A stretch of DNA of 64,000 nucleotides, from assembly GCF_030441895.1 (NCBI RefSeq), contig NZ_JARJAS010000023.1; one strand, given 5' to 3'. Of the stretch, positions 18,230 to 25,581 are shown one piece after another. Numbering within the stretch: position 1 is the stretch's first letter; each line of letters starts with the position of its first letter. The position numbers and the translations under genes are program-made. Under the pieces are notes generated by a model. The model saw nothing but the letters and a program-made list of their open reading frames with translations. It had not been told where the DNA came from and ran no database searches. The DNA comes from Enterococcus_D entomosocium. Lineage in GTDB: Bacteria; Bacillota; Bacilli; Lactobacillales; Enterococcaceae.

Positions 18230-18324
18230 ATTTTTCTGAAAATATACAAAGATACTTTTCCCGAATTTACTGACTCCAGCAAACTTCTTTTGCTTCCATT
18301 CTCAGCATTGATTTCCTGAAAATA
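18230..18324. promoter_or_regulatory. Two CodY-box-like sites
   Basis: ATTTTTCTGAAAATA (18230-18244) matches the CodY consensus AATTTTCWGAAAATT at 13 of 15 positions, and GATTTCCTGAAAATA (18310-18324) at 12 of 15. They lie in the otherwise gene-free interval 18089-18453, between asnB and the 49-residue gene. A separate inverted repeat AAACCTT/AAGGTTT sits near 18122-18142. Function is inferred only from motif matching in AT-rich DNA. Confidence 0.35.
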
Positions 18325-18453
18325 ATCATTCAGATTTGTTCGTTTGATAGTTTTATTGGACTATTGTGAAAAAAAGTGTTATTCTAACTATGGAATTTCG
18401 TTATCAACTAACCGTTGCCTTTCAATGACAAGTTTTAAGAAAGGAGAATGACT

Positions 18454-18603
18454 ATGACATTCTATAACACAGATCTACAATATCGTGTAACTCTGGATAC
18501 CAAATTGAATTTATTTATCGTTTTCGATAAAAAAGATGCGAATCATTTTGCGACTGGAATTACGATCGAGCAAGCTGTACAAGAATTGAAAAAAACTGCA
18601 TAA
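18454..18603 (+). CDS. Small protein of unknown function (49 aa)
   Basis: Begins MTFYNTDLQYRVTLDTKLN and ends QELKKTA. AAAGGAG lies 8 nt before ATG, the best support for it being real. It has no membrane segment or signal and no cysteine; the composition suggests a small soluble alpha/beta fold. I do not recognise the family. Immediately after the stop an AAGGAG site precedes a seven-codon frame (18617-18640, MKDTDSY) ending at a terminator hairpin. Confidence 0.65.
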   Translation: MTFYNTDLQYRVTLDTKLNLFIVFDKKDANHFATGITIEQAVQELKKTA

Positions 18604-18639
18604 GGAGTTTATCCAAATGAAGGATACCGATTCGTACTG

Positions 18640-18687
18640 AAAGCACCTCGCTAAGGAAATAATTAGCTAGGTGCTTTCTTGTTTTTT
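18640..18687. terminator. Terminator between convergent small genes
   Basis: Hairpin with AAAGCACCT / AGGTGCTTT arms plus GCTAA/TTAGC inner pairing (18640-18655, 18663-18678) and a T-rich tail on the plus strand. The stop codon of the opposing gene lies in one arm. Confidence 0.8.
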
Positions 18688-18851
18688 GGCTCGCTTTTGT
18701 CTTTTGCAGCATCCACTTCTTGCTTCTGTCCACTTTGCTGTTCATCTAGCTGTAAGATTTCATCAACAGATCCTTGCGTAATAAACTTACTCAATCCCTG
18801 TGCCGCAACTTTTGTATAACGCATAAAATAATCTTTTTCTTCAAAATCCAT
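18663..18851 (-). CDS. Small charged protein of unknown function (62 aa)
   Basis: Begins MDFEEKDYFMRYTKVAAQGL after AGGAGG with 7-nt spacing, which sets the start; the frame is open 21 codons further upstream without a ribosome site. The first 40 residues look helical (FMRYTKVAAQGLSKFI). The tail is rich in Gln, Lys, Glu and Asp and ends KNKKAPS. There is no membrane segment. I do not recognise it. It converges with the 49-residue gene. Confidence 0.65.
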   Translation of the reverse strand: MDFEEKDYFMRYTKVAAQGLSKFITQGSVDEILQLDEQQSGQKQEVDAAKDKSEPKNKKAPS

Positions 18852-19001
18852 CTTCTTGCCTCCTACTGATACAACTGTGCTTTTATTAAGTTTACCATCT
18901 ATTTCACTAGTCATTCTTGAGCGTCATTCCTTTAATACTTATGAATAATCCATTAATAGCATACACGTTACATTTGTCAAATCATCCTTTTCCTCTATTC
19001 A

Positions 19002-19053
19002 TGAAAAGACAAATCTGTTTTCTGGTACAGAACATTGTACTATTGTCTTTTCA
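19002..19053 (+). repeat. 11-bp inverted repeat in leader of Ltp gene
   Basis: TGAAAAGACAA (19002-19012) and TTGTCTTTTCA (19043-19053) are perfect inverted copies, with an inner GTAC-bounded segment. It ends 17 bp before the ribosome site of the next gene, so it may be an operator or a hairpin in its leader. Confidence 0.6.
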
Positions 19054-19080
19054 GGAGACTTTTATTTAGGAGGAATTTTT

Positions 19081-19740
19081 ATGGCTACGTTTTTCGCCAT
19101 TTTGTTTTTCATTGGATTGTTCTGTTTCGTTTTTGGCATTGTCTTATTTTATATTGGGCTTGTAAAACAAAATTCAAAACGAGATCGAAACGTTTTGATC
19201 ATTGTCGCTTCCGCTTTTATTGCCTTGTTTTCTTATGGTGGCTTGTCCTTCTACCAAGATGTGACATCTTTCGATAGCATCACTGCGCAATTAAGCCTTT
19301 CTTTACGTAACGAATCAAGGCAAAGCGAATCCTTTGGCGATGCCGCTGCTTCCATGGAACAACCACAAGGAGAACAAAAAGCTGGCAACAACGAATCAAG
19401 TAGCGCACAACAAGAAGAACCCGCGAACAACGAGCAACATACACCTGAACTTTCTCGTGAAGAAAGAAATGCACTGAATCGTGCAGAAAGATACTTATCC
19501 AGCAATGCGTTTTCTCAGTCGAGCTTAAAACGCCAACTACTCTATGAAGATTTTTCTGAGAGCGCAGCAGACTTTGCCGTAGCCACCGTGGATGCCGATT
19601 GGAACGAGCAAGCATTGAAAAAAGCGATTCGCTACTCGCAAAATTTATCCTTATCGGATGAGCGTGTGGCGAGCCAACTTTCCTTTGAAGGCTTTACTTC
19701 TGAACAAATTGAATACGCCTTAGCACGTTTGCCCGATTGA
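19081..19740 (+). CDS. Membrane-anchored Ltp-repeat protein
   Basis: 219 residues: two membrane segments at the N-terminus (about 4-27 and 37-54), a low-complexity Gln/Glu/Ser linker (about 75-125), then two tandem repeats (about 130-174 and 178-219) of the Ltp type (pattern ALxxAxxYLxxxxFSxxxLxxQLxxExFS). Ltp repeats occur in surface or secreted proteins, including the phage TP-J34 superinfection-exclusion lipoprotein. Here the anchor is a transmembrane hairpin, not a lipobox. Strong AGGAGG before ATG. The role is unknown; exclusion or surface function is inference. Confidence 0.75.
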   Translation: MATFFAILFFIGLFCFVFGIVLFYIGLVKQNSKRDRNVLIIVASAFIALFSYGGLSFYQDVTSFDSITAQLSLSLRNESRQSESFGDAAASMEQPQGEQKAGNNESSSAQQEEPANNEQHTPELSREERNALNRAERYLSSNAFSQSSLKRQLLYEDFSESAADFAVATVDADWNEQALKKAIRYSQNLSLSDERVASQLSFEGFTSEQIEYALARLPD

Positions 19741-19893
19741 TTCTTTTCGTTTGTTGCAGGACCACAAGCAAAAAAGATATCGGCAAGTTGACGGAACAAT
19801 TATGCTGTTTTCTAGACCGAGTGTAGGTTAATCGCTTTTCAGATGGTTATCGATCAACCTCGGCAGTCATTTATATTCTTCTGCCCACAACAA

Positions 19894-19939
19894 ACAAAAA
19901 AGCCTATCTCGAAAGATAGGCTAAACGCTCCAAAGCGTT
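19894..19939 (-). terminator. Terminator of tRNA-Ser
   Basis: Minus-strand hairpin AGCCTATCT / AGATAGGCT (19914-19922, 19901-19909) followed by T6. A second small hairpin AACGCT/AGCGTT (19924-19939) sits between it and the tRNA 3' end. The rest of 19741-19893 holds no recognisable feature. Confidence 0.88.
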
Positions 19940-19945
19940 GGTATA

Positions 19946-20033
19946 AGGAGAGTACAGGATTTGAACCTGCGCGCCGGGATGAACCGGGTCGGCGGATTTC
20001 GAGTCCGCTGCATTACCACTCTGCCAACTCTCC
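19946..20033 (-). tRNA. tRNA-Ser (anticodon CGA)
   Basis: Minus strand folds as a class II tRNA. Acceptor stem GGAGAGT/ACTCTCC, anticodon loop CTCGAAA closed by GCGGA/TCCGC, long variable arm CGACCCGG...CCGGCGCG, and T arm GGTTCAAATCC. Anticodon CGA reads UCG. CCA is not encoded. Confidence 0.96.
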
Positions 20034-20070
20034 ATAACAGTTATTTTCGCTAGTTTTACAAAAAATGTCA

Positions 20071-20112
20071 AGAAAAATCTGCATCCAAAATGGAAATGGA
20101 TACAGATTTTTT
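20071..20112 (-). terminator. Terminator of TetR gene
   Basis: Minus-strand hairpin AAAATCTG-ATCC / GGAT-CAGATTTT with T5, just after the regulator stop. Confidence 0.8.
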
Positions 20113-20117
20113 GTTCT

Positions 20118-20684
20118 TTAATCGAAAATATAGTTTTCTTTCTTTTCGATTACGCCTTCGATCGTCTCGTTGATGATTTTGATGATCTGATCATCGGTGG
20201 GTGTGATGATACCCGCCGACATTAAGGAAGCCAAACCAGTCACAACGATCCATGCGCCATTATGTAGTGCATTTATCGCATCTTCGGATAGATCTGCATA
20301 TTTTTCTTCTGATTTTATCAAGGATTTGAAATAGGTGGATGAAAAATCATGCATCAATTTCCCACCGCCGTAGTCGTCGATAAAAAGGGCGATGTAGAGA
20401 TTGTGCTGCTCTTGCGCGAAGCGTATATAATTCAGGCCTAAATCAACAAGTTTGTCTCCTGTTCGAACGACTGGAAAAACATTTTCCGATAAATCTTTGA
20501 AAACAGCCTCCACCAAGGTATTTTTTAAGTCCTGCATATTTTCGAACTCAAGATAAATTGGTTGAGTAGAAATTCCCATGTGCTTAGCGATATTCCGGGC
20601 CGTAAAGTTGCCAAAACCTTCTCTATTGATCAGTTCATAAGCGGCCTTCAAAATGTGTTCTCTTGTATAGACCTTCCTTCGCAT
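20118..20684 (-). CDS. TetR/AcrR-family regulator
   Basis: 188-residue one-component repressor. N-terminal helix-turn-helix about 8-55 (ILKAAYELINREGFGNFTARNIAKHMGIS), then a helical ligand domain with no metal signature. The ATG is preferred over an in-frame TTG directly before it because AAGGGGG has better spacing. It is divergent from the ThrE genes with 277 bp between starts. That spacer has short repeats (TTCACT twice, ACTAAA/TTTAGT) that could be its operator, so it may control itself or the exporter; ligand unknown. Confidence 0.85.
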   Translation of the reverse strand: MRRKVYTREHILKAAYELINREGFGNFTARNIAKHMGISTQPIYLEFENMQDLKNTLVEAVFKDLSENVFPVVRTGDKLVDLGLNYIRFAQEQHNLYIALFIDDYGGGKLMHDFSSTYFKSLIKSEEKYADLSEDAINALHNGAWIVVTGLASLMSAGIITPTDDQIIKIINETIEGVIEKKENYIFD

Positions 20685-20890
20685 CAATAAATCCCCCTTT
20701 TTATATTTATTTAATTGTAACCGAGATATTCATTTTTTAAAAATAAAACACTCCTTCCGTTATCTTATTTCTATTCACTTTGTTCACTAAAAACGAATGT
20801 TTAGTAATAGGAAATGTTCTGCTTTTTTCATTTATCACAAAAAATCCAACGGATGGCGTTCTAGTTATTTTTCAAATCTACTTTTCTTTC

Positions 20891-20919
20891 TTGTTGAAAA
20901 CTCGCTGAAATTGTACACT
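20891..20919 (+). promoter_or_regulatory. Putative thrE promoter
   Basis: TTGTTG (20891-20896), 17-bp spacer, TACACT (20914-20919), 43 bp upstream of the ATG. The -35 is imperfect. Confidence 0.45.
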
Positions 20920-20961
20920 AGGAGTGTAGCACGCAAATTCGATTGAAAAAGGGGTTTGGAA

Positions 20962-21720
20962 ATGGCTGAATCAAAAGAGCTATTATTGGAGACCTGCTTA
21001 TTAGCAGGGAAAATCATGATGGAAAACGGCTCGGAAGTGTATCGCGTGGAAGATACGATGAATCGAATTGCGGCAAACGCTGGAGAGCAAGGGAGTATTA
21101 GTTATGTAACAGCAACTGGACTTTTTATGGGCTTACGCAGTAGCCACTATGCACAAGTAGAAAATGTTCATGATCGAGTCATCAATCTCGAAAAAATTGT
21201 TGCCGTCAATGGGCTCTCTCGCGCCTATGCGGAAAAGAAACTTTCCTTAGCGGAACTGCATGAGGCATTAAAAAAGGTCAATCAGACAACACCAAGTTTT
21301 CCTTACTGGCTACAGGTTCTTAGTGCTGGCGTGGTCAGCAGTACCTTAATGATTATTTTTGGCGGTGCTTGGTTTGACTTTCTAGCGACCTTCGTCATTG
21401 GCTGCCTTGGCTTTTTGTGTGCGTATTGGGTCAAGAAACTGATCGACATTCGCTTTTTGGATATGTTTTGTGCCTCCTTACTGATCGGTACTTTGTCTGT
21501 CTTAGCGGTCTCTCTTCATATCGCACAAAACGTCGATAATTTGATTATCGGTGCCGTCATGCCCTTAGTTCCTGGTGTAGCAATCACCAATTCCTTTCGA
21601 GATATCTTGGCAGGCCATCTCATTAGTGGCACAGCTCGGGGAACAGAGGCCATCTTTACTGCTGCCGCGATCGGTGTCGGCATTGCCACGGTCTTCACCT
21701 TATTTGGAGGGATCTCATGA
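20962..21720 (+). CDS. Threonine/serine exporter, ThrE N-terminal half
   Basis: 252-residue ThrE-family protein (PF06738 type): a cytoplasmic N-terminal domain (about 1-115, LLAGKIMMENGSEVYRVEDTM) followed by five hydrophobic segments, including PGVAITNSFRD. In split systems this half pairs with a smaller ThrE2-like membrane subunit, which is the next gene here. ATG chosen over an upstream TTG by spacing from AAAGGGG. The stop overlaps the partner start by 4 bp. Substrate threonine/serine is family knowledge, not shown by sequence. Confidence 0.85.
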   Translation: MAESKELLLETCLLAGKIMMENGSEVYRVEDTMNRIAANAGEQGSISYVTATGLFMGLRSSHYAQVENVHDRVINLEKIVAVNGLSRAYAEKKLSLAELHEALKKVNQTTPSFPYWLQVLSAGVVSSTLMIIFGGAWFDFLATFVIGCLGFLCAYWVKKLIDIRFLDMFCASLLIGTLSVLAVSLHIAQNVDNLIIGAVMPLVPGVAITNSFRDILAGHLISGTARGTEAIFTAAAIGVGIATVFTLFGGIS

Positions 21721-22187
21721 CGATTTTTATTCACCTTTCCTTCAGCTTCTTAAGCACTGTAACCTTCGGCATCTTGACCAATATTCCTAAAAGAGCCTTA
21801 GTTGCCACAGGCATTGCTGGAACGGTTGGCTGGATGATCTATTGGTCATTGCAAACGATTGGCTACGGTCTAGGCAGTGCCAACTTCTTAGCCGCATTTG
21901 CCGTCGGTTGCGTCAGCATCTTTTTTTCCCGCAGAAAAAAAATGCCCATGATCATTTTTAACATTCCCAGCCTCGTTCCCCTCGTACCGGGTGGGCCTGC
22001 CTACAAAGCCGTTCGAGAATTCGCTTTGGGCGACAACTTTGTCGGTTTTGAAAATCTGATGATCGTTGTCATCACCGCTGGGGCGATTGCCGGCGGGTTC
22101 ATGATGACGAGTGTGGTTGAAAAGATCGTCAATCGCTGGCAAGTGAAACGCACAAAAAAACGTCACCCGGATAAAAAAATCTCCTAA
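21717..22187 (+). CDS. Threonine/serine exporter, ThrE C-terminal half (DUF3815)
   Basis: 156 residues, four to five membrane segments and a basic tail (WQVKRTKKRHPDKK). The motif IPSLVPLVPGGPAYK mirrors the PLVPG signature of the larger subunit, as expected for the inverted half of a split ThrE exporter. GGAGGG lies before ATG inside the upstream gene; the 4-bp overlap shows coupling. Confidence 0.85.
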   Translation: MTIFIHLSFSFLSTVTFGILTNIPKRALVATGIAGTVGWMIYWSLQTIGYGLGSANFLAAFAVGCVSIFFSRRKKMPMIIFNIPSLVPLVPGGPAYKAVREFALGDNFVGFENLMIVVITAGAIAGGFMMTSVVEKIVNRWQVKRTKKRHPDKKIS

Positions 22188-22375
22188 AACTATTGGCGCG
22201 CAGAAACTATAAATTTTTCTTATTTCAGACTTTAGTACAATGTTTTCTTTTCGGACTTCTTTTATAATAAAGGCATACCTTACAAAACTGTTTGACGTTT
22301 GTCATTTGTTTTACTGGATTTTTCTGGTCCCACCCCGTATAGTGAGATTATGAAACATAAAGGAGATGAAGTCCT

Positions 22376-22975
22376 GTGAGCATAGCAACTTCTCGTCGTA
22401 TAATTAATACGATTTCTATTATTGGCTTAGGTTTATCGATCGCGTTAACCATCTATTTTATCAATCTAGGTGTTTTTAAAGATATTAATGCACTGCGAGG
22501 TCTAGTTGGAAATTCCGTTATCTTAGGACCAATCGTCTTTATCCTATTGCAGATCTTGCAAGTAGTAATCCCGATTATTCCCGGTGGTGTCTCCAGCGCT
22601 GCAGGTGTCTTGATTTTCGGTCCTTATCTAGGATTCGTTTATAACTATGTAGGAATCAGTATTGGTTCTGTCATTATTTTCCTGCTTGGCCGACGATACG
22701 GTAAACCATTCATTTTAAGTATGATCAGTGACAAAACTTACGATAAATATATCGGCTGGTTAGACAACCAAAGCCGATTTGAAAAACTTTTCGCCCTTGC
22801 AATCTTTCTACCGGTTGCCCCTGATGATGCCCTTTGTCTAATGGCTGGCTTGACCAACATGACAGTGAAGAAATTTACGTTGATTATTTTGTTGGCAAAA
22901 CCTGCTTCAATTTTCTTGTACAGTATGGCATTGATTTACGGTGGAACATTCTTAACTGGTTTGTTAGGCGGATAA
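22376..22975 (+). CDS. TVP38/TMEM64-family (VTT domain) membrane protein
   Basis: 199 residues, about six hydrophobic segments. VTT/DedA-like signature: PIIPGGVSSAAGVLIFGP followed by GSVIIFLLGRRYGKP, and the second re-entrant motif FLPVAPDDALCLMAG. Family members are proposed lipid scramblases or undecaprenyl-phosphate flippases, though the particular substrate here is unknown. GTG start 7 nt after AAAGGAGATG. Transcription ends at the structured terminator that follows. Confidence 0.82.
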   Translation: MSIATSRRIINTISIIGLGLSIALTIYFINLGVFKDINALRGLVGNSVILGPIVFILLQILQVVIPIIPGGVSSAAGVLIFGPYLGFVYNYVGISIGSVIIFLLGRRYGKPFILSMISDKTYDKYIGWLDNQSRFEKLFALAIFLPVAPDDALCLMAGLTNMTVKKFTLIILLAKPASIFLYSMALIYGGTFLTGLLGG

Positions 22976-23007
22976 GAATCATATGTAAGAAAAACGATCA
23001 ATTCAGC

Positions 23008-23090
23008 GAGCCGAACGTAAAGAAGCTGCTTTTCAAACAGGGAACTATGCCTGTGGCAAATGTGCTTCTAAAACTGTTCGGCTCTTTTTT
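23008..23090 (+). terminator. Long nested-hairpin terminator
   Basis: GAGCCGAAC (23008-23016) pairs with GTTCGGCTC (23076-23084), followed by T6. Between them AGAAGC/GCTTCT and ACAGG/CCTGT pair in nested order, giving an extended rod of about 75 nt. It would terminate the VTT gene; the internal stems are unusual for a simple terminator. Confidence 0.75.
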
Positions 23091-23145
23091 ACCGCCTTTC
23101 TAGAATAAATTGAACCACAATACTTACTTTGTTAGGATGACGACC

Positions 23146-24948
23146 ATGAATTATTTAAAAAACAGCTTAGTCAACACGTGGGATTTTTTGAAAGACAGCA
23201 ATGCCTACTTCCGTGATGTTTTATTGATGCACGGTGCCTTGTTGTTCTTAGTGATCCCGATATTATCAGCTTCCACCAAGTTCGTCTTAAAGCGCGGCGG
23301 CTTGCCTTATCTTTCTTTCGATAATATCGGTAGTATCTTTACAGATCACCCTGTTGTGTTGCTCTCATTAACCCTGATTTTGCTTTTGATCTTATTAGCC
23401 GTCTTTTTTGAATTTACTTTCTTACTGCTGAGTGTCTATTTTATCAAAAAGAAGCAGCCCATCAGCTTGCGGCAATTGTTACGAATGACTATTTTGCAAT
23501 TGCGCAAATTACGGCCGATGACCTTTTTATTTTTCCTTTTTTACTTCTTACTGATTTTACCCATCGGTGGATTGAGTTTTAATTCGGATTTACTCGCAAA
23601 AATCAAAATCCCTGCTTTTATCATGGACTTTATTTTTGCCAATCGTGTCTTGATCATTGGGGCAGTGCTTTTGGTTTATGTTTTGTTGATTTACTTGGGG
23701 ATTCGCGTGATCTTTGCCTTACCGGAAATGATTTTACGTGATCTGCCCTTTCGAAAAGCGATCAAAGAAAGCCTCCAAGTAACAAAACGCCGTTTTTTTG
23801 CCATCGTTGGTCAATTTGTCTTTATCGGTGGTAGTATCTTATTGATCACGACTCTGGGCTTCACGCTGCTGATTACCCTTCAAGCAGTGATTGAAGTTGT
23901 TACACCGGACTATGCGTTGTATAGTGCTGTTTTTATTATGACTTTCTTGCAGTTTATTTTGTTACTGAATGTCATTTTATCGACCGTGGCTATTTTTTAC
24001 ATCATCGTTGATTTCATGGATGATGAAGGCTTTTTACCAGAGATCCCTTCGTGGTTCCACCAAGAACCATTGAACCAGCGACATTTTCTAGGACTGAAAA
24101 GTTCCTTGTTTACCTTGGTCACGGTACTTTTTGGTGTTGGGGTTAGTCTGTATAATATGAACTATCTGACCTCAGCTGCTTCGATCCATCCGGTAACGAT
24201 CTCCCATCGAGGGGTAAGCGACGGACAAGGGGTCCAAAATTCCCTTGAAGCGTTACGTTTTACTAGTGAGAAATATCAGCCGGACTACGTGGAAATGGAC
24301 GTCCAGCAAACAAGTGATGGTCATTTTATTGTCTACCATGATTTTTCTTACCGGCCTTTGACAGGCGGCAAAGGAAAACCCGAGCAATTGCCCTTGAGTT
24401 ACGCCGAATCACTGACGGTTTCAGAAAACAACCAGACAGCCCGTATTCCCACTTTTGACGAGTACTTGGCACTTGCCAATCAGTTGGATCAAAAACTGCT
24501 GGTGGAGATCAAAACCCAACAAAAAGATACTGCGGCACTCGTAGATGCCTTCTTAGAACGATACCAAGAGGATTTAGTTGCAAATGGGCATATTATGCAA
24601 AGCCTCTCCTATACAGTTGTTGAAGAATTAAAAGATAAGGCGCCTGAATTGACGTCGGGATACATCATGCCTTTCAATGTCGTAGGGCCGCCACTGACCA
24701 GTGCCGACTTTCTGACAATGGAATACAGTACGATCAACCGCAACTTCATCGCTTCTGCCCGGACCGATGGCAAGGAAGTGTTCGTTTGGACCCCCAATGA
24801 TGCGGATACTATCAGCCGAATGCGTTTTTACGGTGTAGACGGGATTATTACTGACCAAATGGGGATTTTAAATGAAGAGTTGAGTTTGTCGGAAGAAGAC
24901 ATGACTTATTCAGACAAACTATTGAATTTCGTGATTGGCGTTGGCTGA
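23146..24948 (+). CDS. Membrane-domain glycerophosphodiester phosphodiesterase
   Basis: 600 residues: six to eight membrane segments in the first 345 residues (GDPD membrane domain), then a GDPD barrel. Catalytic motifs are ISHRGVSDGQGVQNS (about 362), VEMDVQQTSDGHFIVYHD and EIKTQQ. Such proteins cleave glycerophosphodiesters at the membrane face and are linked to lipoteichoic acid or phospholipid turnover. The start MNYLKN is chosen because AGGAT lies 7 nt before; frame is open 12 codons earlier. Confidence 0.88.
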   Translation: MNYLKNSLVNTWDFLKDSNAYFRDVLLMHGALLFLVIPILSASTKFVLKRGGLPYLSFDNIGSIFTDHPVVLLSLTLILLLILLAVFFEFTFLLLSVYFIKKKQPISLRQLLRMTILQLRKLRPMTFLFFLFYFLLILPIGGLSFNSDLLAKIKIPAFIMDFIFANRVLIIGAVLLVYVLLIYLGIRVIFALPEMILRDLPFRKAIKESLQVTKRRFFAIVGQFVFIGGSILLITTLGFTLLITLQAVIEVVTPDYALYSAVFIMTFLQFILLLNVILSTVAIFYIIVDFMDDEGFLPEIPSWFHQEPLNQRHFLGLKSSLFTLVTVLFGVGVSLYNMNYLTSAASIHPVTISHRGVSDGQGVQNSLEALRFTSEKYQPDYVEMDVQQTSDGHFIVYHDFSYRPLTGGKGKPEQLPLSYAESLTVSENNQTARIPTFDEYLALANQLDQKLLVEIKTQQKDTAALVDAFLERYQEDLVANGHIMQSLSYTVVEELKDKAPELTSGYIMPFNVVGPPLTSADFLTMEYSTINRNFIASARTDGKEVFVWTPNDADTISRMRFYGVDGIITDQMGILNEELSLSEEDMTYSDKLLNFVIGVG

Positions 24949-24958
24949 TTTCACACGA

Positions 24959-25001
24959 AAAAAAATGCTGCTCACGGTGATCCGTTGAGCAGCATTTTTT
25001 G
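24959..25001. terminator. Bidirectional terminator
   Basis: Perfect 13-bp hairpin ATGCTGCTCA / TGAGCAGCAT with A6 and T6 flanks between convergent genes. Confidence 0.92.
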
Positions 25002-25009
25002 CTAGTTGG

Positions 25010-25219
25010 TTAGGCAACGTTCGTTTGCGTACAAATTTTATTGAAACTGACGATCATCCGACGATTACAAGCTTCTACTTGTGCTTGATCTTCTTCTTCA
25101 TAACTTGAAACGACGATCAACGCCGTATGTACGTATAGTTTTTCCACCACACCAATCACAGGCTTGCTCGCCCCGACAGGTCGGCAGACATATTTTTCAC
25201 CGATCGTAATATTCTCCAT
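25010..25219 (-). CDS. Small protein, paralogue of the 54.9-kb gene
   Basis: 69 residues starting MENITIGEKYVCRPVG. GAGGTGAGG before ATG supports it. It shares the pattern YxCxPVG...VIGxV...Y...D...E...R...(F/Y)NxI with the 75-residue protein at 54901-55128, so the two are paralogues. Predicted beta-rich, soluble, no signal. I do not recognise the family; it resembles small SH3-like DUFs only in size. Single-gene unit ended by the shared terminator. Confidence 0.65.
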   Translation of the reverse strand: MENITIGEKYVCRPVGASKPVIGVVEKLYVHTALIVVSSYEEEDQAQVEACNRRMIVSFNKICTQTNVA

Positions 25220-25412
25220 ATCCTCACCTCAACCGTTTTCTTTCATAAAGATATAATAACAAAAAAGCATCAAATTGAAAACGTTTTATTTCAATTTATC
25301 ACGCATTTGTCACCAAGAAATGACAGTTTCGTTCGTTCAAACGCACTGGTTTGTTCGTGCCACTTCTTTAAAAGCATTTTATACTAAAGGAAATCAAAAG
25401 GAGATGAGTCAA

Positions 25413-25487
25413 ATGCCAATTATTCAAACCTGTATCTTTGGACTATTGTCTGCTGCGTTGCTTTGGGGATTAAAAGAAGACCGCTGA
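25413..25487 (+). CDS. Putative 24-aa membrane peptide
   Basis: MPIIQTCIFGLLSAALLWGL followed by KEDR: one hydrophobic helix with a charged C-terminus. AAAAGGAG lies 9 nt upstream of this ATG (another ATG three codons earlier touches the site). A TATACT hexamer at 25380 could be a -10. The size and layout resemble small stress or toxin-like membrane peptides, but no antitoxin is seen. A strong terminator follows. Confidence 0.5.
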   Translation: MPIIQTCIFGLLSAALLWGLKEDR

Positions 25488-25534
25488 TTTTTTGGATCAA
25501 CTATCGAGTAACACAACAAACGCGAAAATAAAAC

Positions 25535-25575
25535 AACGCCTTGTGCCAATCAGAACTGGCACAAGGCGTTTCTTT
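25535..25575. terminator. Bidirectional terminator (pgi)
   Basis: Perfect 14-bp hairpin AACGCCTTGTGCCA / TGGCACAAGGCGTT between the peptide gene and pgi. Confidence 0.9.
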
Positions 25576-25581
25576 GTCGAA

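Noticed and set aside
17989..18453. T-box leader for asnB
   Set aside because: No T-box sequence (GGTGGNACCGCG type) and the predicted leader is only about 40 nt.
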